Below, piece after piece: positions 59,586-64,000 of a stretch of DNA of 64,000 nucleotides (positions are counted from its first letter, which is position 1; every line of letters starts with the position of its first letter). The translations under genes and the position numbers were made by a program. The notes below the pieces were generated by a model. That model was not told the origin of the DNA. It searched no databases and saw only the letters and a program-made list of their open reading frames with translations. Source of the stretch: Lysinibacillus fusiformis (lineage in GTDB: Bacteria; Bacillota; Bacilli; Bacillales_A; Planococcaceae); contig NZ_PYWL01000009.1 of the NCBI RefSeq assembly GCF_003049525.1, positions 62,001 to 126,000 of the forward strand, written 5' to 3'.

Positions 59586-60927
59586 ACTTACTATTTTACC
59601 AAACTATTCAATCGATATTGAAATTACCTATAACCCACACAATTTTGCGCTAACAGATTTATTTCAAATGGCAGCTCGTATAAATAAGAAGAGACAATTT
59701 TTATTTGTAAGTACTGTGCTTGGCAAGCATTTGGCTGTTCGCCCACAAATTCCTATACTAACTGGAGCTCTATTAGCTACGATGTACGACCAGCAAGACA
59801 GTAGTCAAAAGGTCAATACAATATCGTCTATTGTTCAAGCTTTAAAAGAAGGAATAAATGTAGAGGAACTACAAAATTCTGTGAAAGAAAGTGTAGAGTT
59901 AGCACAAGAGACATTGTTTATTGGATTTGCGGAGACGGCCACTGCACTTGGACATGCCGTATTTAATGCATTTCAATCAAATGCTATGTATATTCATACT
60001 ACTCGTGAAGTCATTCCTCATTTTGAACCATTTGTCACATTCGAAGAAGAACATTCCCATGCGACAAGCCATAGAATTTATACAGAGGAACCTGATGTTT
60101 TACAGCAGGCTAAGCGTATCGTGTTAATAGATGATGAGATTACTACTGGGAATACGGTCATCAACATAATTGAAACATTAAAAAAGAAATTTCCTGATGT
60201 TAAACAGTACGCTGTCCTATCCATTTTAGATTGGCGATCGGACCAGCAGCGAATGATCTTTCAGCAATTAGAGGGGCAATGGGGGATTTCTATTGAATTC
60301 ATCTCCATTATGTGTGGGACATTCAATTGTACAGGAGTACCTAGTTTAACAAGTGTACAGCCGAGCATTACGACCATTGCTGCAAGAAACATCAACCTAT
60401 TGCCCATCAAAGACTCCACTGATCGTCTTTTCTATCATTCAATTGCAGAGAATAGCAAGATGAACAGTCAGCCGTATTTAAAAGCAACAGGGAGATTTAT
60501 GCTAACATCTAAACAGCATTTTGAACAAAATCACATGTTACAGACTATCGCCAAGCAATTAAAGGAGCTACGAACGGACGGACCAGCTCTTGTGATTGGG
60601 ACTGGTGAGTTTATGTATGTGCCTATGCAAATTGCCTCTTATTTAGGGAATGATGTTTATTTTCAATCAACAACTCGCAGTCCGATCTATTGTACAGACG
60701 ATTTAGATTATACGATTACAGAGAAAATAGTATTTGAGAGTCCCGAGAATAATGGGGTCGAAAATTATTTATATAATGTTCAAAGCCAACCGTATACGGA
60801 ACTTTTTCTACTAGTGGAACGTATAGCAAATAAAGAGGTAGTAGCTCGGATGGTGGCGGCTCTGCAGTCAGTTAGTGAAGCAAAGGTATATGTCATTTGT
60901 ATGCATGAGTTGGAGGGAGCACGATGA
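59566..60927 (+). CDS. Phosphoribosyltransferase-TRSP fusion protein (Ter module)
   Basis: 453 residues. N-terminal PRTase domain: FAETATALGHAVF and the PRPP-binding loop IVLIDDEITTGNT. C-terminal TRSP domain: LVIGTGEFMYVPMQIA followed by QSTTRSPIYC, the motif that names the domain. Predicted to attach a ribose-phosphate to a base-like compound. ATG 59566 lies eight bases after AGGTGG, inside the lyase end. It overlaps the StiP gene by ATGA. Confidence 0.9.
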   Translation: MQQQMSKLTILPNYSIDIEITYNPHNFALTDLFQMAARINKKRQFLFVSTVLGKHLAVRPQIPILTGALLATMYDQQDSSQKVNTISSIVQALKEGINVEELQNSVKESVELAQETLFIGFAETATALGHAVFNAFQSNAMYIHTTREVIPHFEPFVTFEEEHSHATSHRIYTEEPDVLQQAKRIVLIDDEITTGNTVINIIETLKKKFPDVKQYAVLSILDWRSDQQRMIFQQLEGQWGISIEFISIMCGTFNCTGVPSLTSVQPSITTIAARNINLLPIKDSTDRLFYHSIAENSKMNSQPYLKATGRFMLTSKQHFEQNHMLQTIAKQLKELRTDGPALVIGTGEFMYVPMQIASYLGNDVYFQSTTRSPIYCTDDLDYTITEKIVFESPENNGVENYLYNVQSQPYTELFLLVERIANKEVVARMVAALQSVSEAKVYVICMHELEGAR

Positions 60928-62024
60928 AATCGACTTTACAGCCAGATAGAATGGGTAGCTATGCACAAGAGGACGTTATTTTTTTATTGCGTGATATTGG
61001 AAATGTTTTTCTAGAGATGGCTAATGAAAAACGGGAGCAGCTTATTCAAGCAGGTACGCATTATTCTGAAATGCTACCAGTGGAATATCACCCATCAAAA
61101 ACATATATGAATCTATTTTATAAAACCTTGGATGCTTCCGCGAATAAAATAGCCATAGCTGTGGGGGTAGTAGCAGAACGAATCATTAAAAGTAGAGGGT
61201 TAGACAATTTAATACTTGTTAGTTTAGCTAGAGCAGGTACACCAATCGGCATTTTAATCAAACGGTACATATCGATGAACTATAAGGTGGATGTGCCACA
61301 TTATTCGATTTCAATTTTGCGTGGTCGTGGATTTGATGAGGCGGCGATACGTTATATTTTGTCACAACATCCACAAGGCTGTCTTCAATTTATTGATGGT
61401 TGGACGGGGAAAGGTGCTATAACGAAAGAATTGATCCACTCTTGCCAAAAATTTAATGGACACTATCAAGCGCAGTTAAATGCTAATTTAGCTGTATTAG
61501 CAGATCCAGGGCATTGTGCGACGATTTATGGAACTCGCGAAGATTTTTTAATTCCATCGGCTTGTTTAAATTCAACTGTCTCTGGCTTGGTGAGTAGAAC
61601 TGTTTTAAATTTGCAGTTTATGGATGAGCACGACTTCCATGGAGCAAAATACTACAAAGAATTAGAAGATATAGATGTCTCGAACTTGTACATAGATCGT
61701 ATAGTCGCATGCTTCAAACAAGTACAGAGTGAGATTATCAGTCAACTTCAGGACGAAGCCACTTCTCTTATTACTTGGGCAGGTATGAAATCGGTCCAAA
61801 ATATTCAATTGGATTTTGATATGGATAACATTAACCTTATTAAACCAGGTGTTGGAGAAACGACAAGAGTTTTATTGCGACGAATACCTTGGAAAATCTT
61901 AATTAATCCACAGTATATGGATGAGCTAGAGCACATTTTATTATTAGCTCATGAAAAAAATGTAATAATAGAAGAATATTCGCATATGTCTTACGCATGT
62001 TGCGGCTTAATAAAAGAATTGTAG
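60924..62024 (+). CDS. StiP-family PRTase-like protein with C-terminal PELOTA RNA-binding domain (Ter module)
   Basis: 366 residues. The N-terminal domain (StiP, also annotated as cysteine protease or PRTase_1) has LVSLARAGTPIGILIKRY, SILRGRGFDEAAIRYIL and FIDGWTGKGAI. The last 75 residues (INLIKPGVGETTRVLLRRIPW to the C-terminus) match the PELOTA RNA-binding fold. The protease label is a historical guess; the PRTase-like loop and RNA-binding domain suggest nucleotide or RNA chemistry. Translationally coupled to the upstream gene. Confidence 0.87.
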   Translation: MKSTLQPDRMGSYAQEDVIFLLRDIGNVFLEMANEKREQLIQAGTHYSEMLPVEYHPSKTYMNLFYKTLDASANKIAIAVGVVAERIIKSRGLDNLILVSLARAGTPIGILIKRYISMNYKVDVPHYSISILRGRGFDEAAIRYILSQHPQGCLQFIDGWTGKGAITKELIHSCQKFNGHYQAQLNANLAVLADPGHCATIYGTREDFLIPSACLNSTVSGLVSRTVLNLQFMDEHDFHGAKYYKELEDIDVSNLYIDRIVACFKQVQSEIISQLQDEATSLITWAGMKSVQNIQLDFDMDNINLIKPGVGETTRVLLRRIPWKILINPQYMDELEHILLLAHEKNVIIEEYSHMSYACCGLIKEL

Positions 62025-62035
62025 AGGAGCTCACC

Positions 62036-62854
62036 ATGATATTATTCACATCAGATTTAGATAGAACACTAATTTATTCTAAACGTATGATGGAAATGTT
62101 TCCGCCTATTTCAGATAAAGTGGTCGTTGAACAGAAGGCTAATGAAACGATGAGCATGATGACAAAAGAAACGGCTATTTTATTGCAACAAGTGCATCAG
62201 CAAACACTATTTGTCCCTGTTACAACTAGAGCGTTGCATCAATATAAAAGAATTCAATTTATAAATGACTTGAACCCTGCTTTTGCAATTACGAGTAATG
62301 GGGGTACAATATTAGAGAAGGGTCAGCCATACGACAAATGGACGAAAACATTAGGTAGTCGTATTGAAGATTCTTCAATTCCGCAAGAGGATATGTCACA
62401 ACTATTTCAAACCATCAAATCCGATACATGGCTACAACGTTCCTTCTATATAGACGACCTTTTTTATGTCCATCATGTAAATCTGGATGTTTTACAACAG
62501 GATGATTTACACGCCATTGTTCAAGAATTCGATGCCCATGGTTGGTGCGTTCTTCTGCAAGGAAAAAAATTATATTTCATGCCAAAGGTTTTGACCAAGG
62601 AAGCTGCAATAGAATATATGATGGAGTTTTGTACATACGATGTGCATATAGCAGCAGGTGATTCTATGATGGATTATGGAATGCTGATGTTGGCTGATGT
62701 AGCTTTTACACCAAATCACGGTGATTTAAAGGATAAACAGCCAAAAATACTACATAATACAACATACTCGCCGTATGAGGGGGAAGCATTTACCAAACAT
62801 TTGCTTCAGACTGTTTTACAGCATGCAACACAACCAGATTTTTCTCTATTATAG
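62036..62854 (+). CDS. HAD family phosphatase (Ter module)
   Basis: 272-residue HAD hydrolase with cap: nucleophile motif FTSDLDRTLI at the N-terminus, ITSNGG in the cap region, and late motif IAAGDSMMDYGML with the metal-binding Asp pair. Close to sucrose-phosphatase/Cof-like enzymes. In the Ter module it is predicted to dephosphorylate the product made by the PRTase step. ATG 62036 follows GAGGAGC, 11 bases after the StiP stop. Confidence 0.9.
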   Translation: MILFTSDLDRTLIYSKRMMEMFPPISDKVVVEQKANETMSMMTKETAILLQQVHQQTLFVPVTTRALHQYKRIQFINDLNPAFAITSNGGTILEKGQPYDKWTKTLGSRIEDSSIPQEDMSQLFQTIKSDTWLQRSFYIDDLFYVHHVNLDVLQQDDLHAIVQEFDAHGWCVLLQGKKLYFMPKVLTKEAAIEYMMEFCTYDVHIAAGDSMMDYGMLMLADVAFTPNHGDLKDKQPKILHNTTYSPYEGEAFTKHLLQTVLQHATQPDFSLL

Positions 62855-63116
62855 GATAGAATTATTGGATGGCAAACGAAATTTTTCATAAAGTACATTT
62901 GCATTTGTTTGTTTACAACCAAGTTATTATGCCTGCAATCAGATTAGTTTTTTTACATTTTACTTAGTAATGGTGGAATAAAACTTCAGAAAAGTGGAAT
63001 CCATATTTTACTAGGTTCTATTTTTGGGATGTTACGTATACCTTTTCAAACATAATATACCTGTTGAATTTAGCTTAAGGTTACTGAGGATGATTTTTTT
63101 AGGAGGTGGCGTTTGT

Positions 63117-64000
63117 ATGCAAACAATCACAATTAAATCAATAGTCGAGCGTAATCCAGATGATTGGCTACAGGCGTTTCAAGATTCACCAAAGAATCGT
63201 GCATTTTATGAGGAAACACCGCAACAAATAAGTTTTAGCCGTATTGCTCTACGTGTTTTAGGAGTACCAATTGAGGAAGATGAGTATTTTAATTCATTAT
63301 TTACTTTATCTCAAAACCAAAATATTCATATTTTAAGTGAAGAATTAAATAAGCATATTGAACAGAAAGACTTTCAAGCTATACAACAAATTTTATCGCA
63401 GCATCAGCAAACACCTAAAGGGCTTACTATTAATCGTTTAGTTGCGATGATGTATGGGTATCAATTGATTCCCAAACATGATGACAGCATTATGAATCGA
63501 CATTTACAGCTAACGACTATTAAGGTTATAGAATTATTTCAACATCAACAATCGCTAGGCTTACTTTCCAATGAATTTCGCCGTTTTTTAATTGATCTGG
63601 TGAAGTGGTTAAAAAACCATTGGATTCAATGGGCTAAAGCTCTGAAGCCTACTGATGATTTTCCTAAAGTTGTTTGGTATGGAGAAGCCACTGTTAGTCA
63701 GCGATATTTTCTTTTACTGCTAATGGAACTTGGCTGTGACGTATTAATATTTCATCCAGCAAAAGTCGATGAGTTTGCTGAGTTAGATCCTACTGATTCG
63801 TTTTCCGTCAGCTATTCCTATACGAGCCAAACAACATTACAGCCATTTCCTGACAAGCCTCGTGATCGTCAGGCAACTGTAGGGTATCGTTCTAGTCAGC
63901 ACTTTGAACAATTAATGCATGACCAGCAATCAGGAGTCTATAGACCGTGGCAATTTAAAGACTTTATGCCACGCTCATTAACTTTACGTATGACATATGA
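63117..64000 (+). CDS. yceG: YceG family protein, N-terminal part (runs off right edge)
   Basis: At least 294 residues of the YceG_bac family found in Ter stress clusters next to TelA. Text such as VKSIVERNPDDWLQAF-like start (ITIKSIVERNPDDWLQ), INRLVAMMYGYQLIP and KVVWYGEATVSQRYFLLLLMELGCDVLIF fits YceG. ATG 63117 is behind AGGAGGTGG. 262 bases separate it from the HAD gene, a gap that could hold a promoter; I see no clear one. A telA-like gene is expected to the right. Confidence 0.85.
   Translation, partial: MQTITIKSIVERNPDDWLQAFQDSPKNRAFYEETPQQISFSRIALRVLGVPIEEDEYFNSLFTLSQNQNIHILSEELNKHIEQKDFQAIQQILSQHQQTPKGLTINRLVAMMYGYQLIPKHDDSIMNRHLQLTTIKVIELFQHQQSLGLLSNEFRRFLIDLVKWLKNHWIQWAKALKPTDDFPKVVWYGEATVSQRYFLLLLMELGCDVLIFHPAKVDEFAELDPTDSFSVSYSYTSQTTLQPFPDKPRDRQATVGYRSSQHFEQLMHDQQSGVYRPWQFKDFMPRSLTLRMTY

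Noticed and set aside
1..64000. CRISPR arrays, insertion sequences, prophage, tRNA or rRNA genes
   Set aside because: No regularly spaced repeats, transposase or integrase genes, attachment-site repeats, or tRNA/rRNA-like segments were seen on either strand.

Overview
The window looks like chromosomal DNA of a low-GC, spore-forming, motile Bacillales bacterium, most likely Lysinibacillus or a close relative. The evidence is a spore cortex deacetylase (PdaA), a gamma-type small acid-soluble spore protein, gene order matching Bacillus subtilis in two blocks (yfhF-recX-yfhH-yfhJ-yfhP-mutY-sspE-ntdp-ygaD and yfkK/ytxH-like/yfkH), and a D-aspartate ligase plus aspartate racemase pair that fits the L-Lys-D-Asp wall cross-link known from Lysinibacillus. 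I see no rRNA, tRNA, insertion sequence, prophage or CRISPR array. Genes are dense, and most units end in clear rho-independent hairpins.

Layout. 1-6.6 kb: 5' part of an RNase J gene, a frameshifted DUF2935 gene, an L,D-transpeptidase, small stationary-phase or spore-type ORFs, and a globin-coupled chemoreceptor. 6.7-15 kb: an acyl-CoA ligase behind a CodY-like box, a C39-like lipoprotein, the D-Asp ligase/racemase pair, a DEAD-box helicase, an M29 aminopeptidase and a GDSL esterase. 15-20 kb: sbcDC. 20-26.6 kb: a TPP riboswitch with thiT, map, a PPK2 kinase, a beta-carbonic anhydrase and a second M29 aminopeptidase. 26.8-34.8 kb: motAB, the yfk block, a P1B-type iron/zinc ATPase with Per-box-like and Fur-box-like sites, class I fumarase, and ywqG behind a LexA-type box. 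35-42 kb: an MFS transporter with an attenuator-like leader, a peroxiredoxin with a Crp/Fnr regulator, rlmD and pdaA. 42-50 kb: the yfh/yga block. 50-56 kb: a peptide ABC transporter with a CodY-like box. 56-64 kb: a tellurium-resistance (Ter) type stress cluster.

The most interesting region is 56.1-64.0 kb. Three tandem TerD genes and a short TerC-like remnant are followed by a tightly packed set: C-C bond lyase, PRTase/TRSP protein, StiP/PELOTA protein, HAD phosphatase and YceG. This matches the Ter-associated biosynthetic module that comparative genomics predicted to make a nucleoside-like metabolite. Its chemistry is not established as far as I know, and B. subtilis has only the simpler yceCDEFGH version. 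The set runs off the right edge.

Several regulatory arrangements can be read directly: a LexA-type box in the promoter spacer of ywqG, a Per box and Fur-like boxes at the metal ATPase, CodY-like boxes at the acyl-CoA ligase and the peptide transporter, mutually exclusive hairpins after the TPP aptamer, and a putative sigma-G promoter whose -10 lies in the arm of the terminator in front of pdaA. All site calls were made by eye against remembered consensus sequences and need computational scoring.
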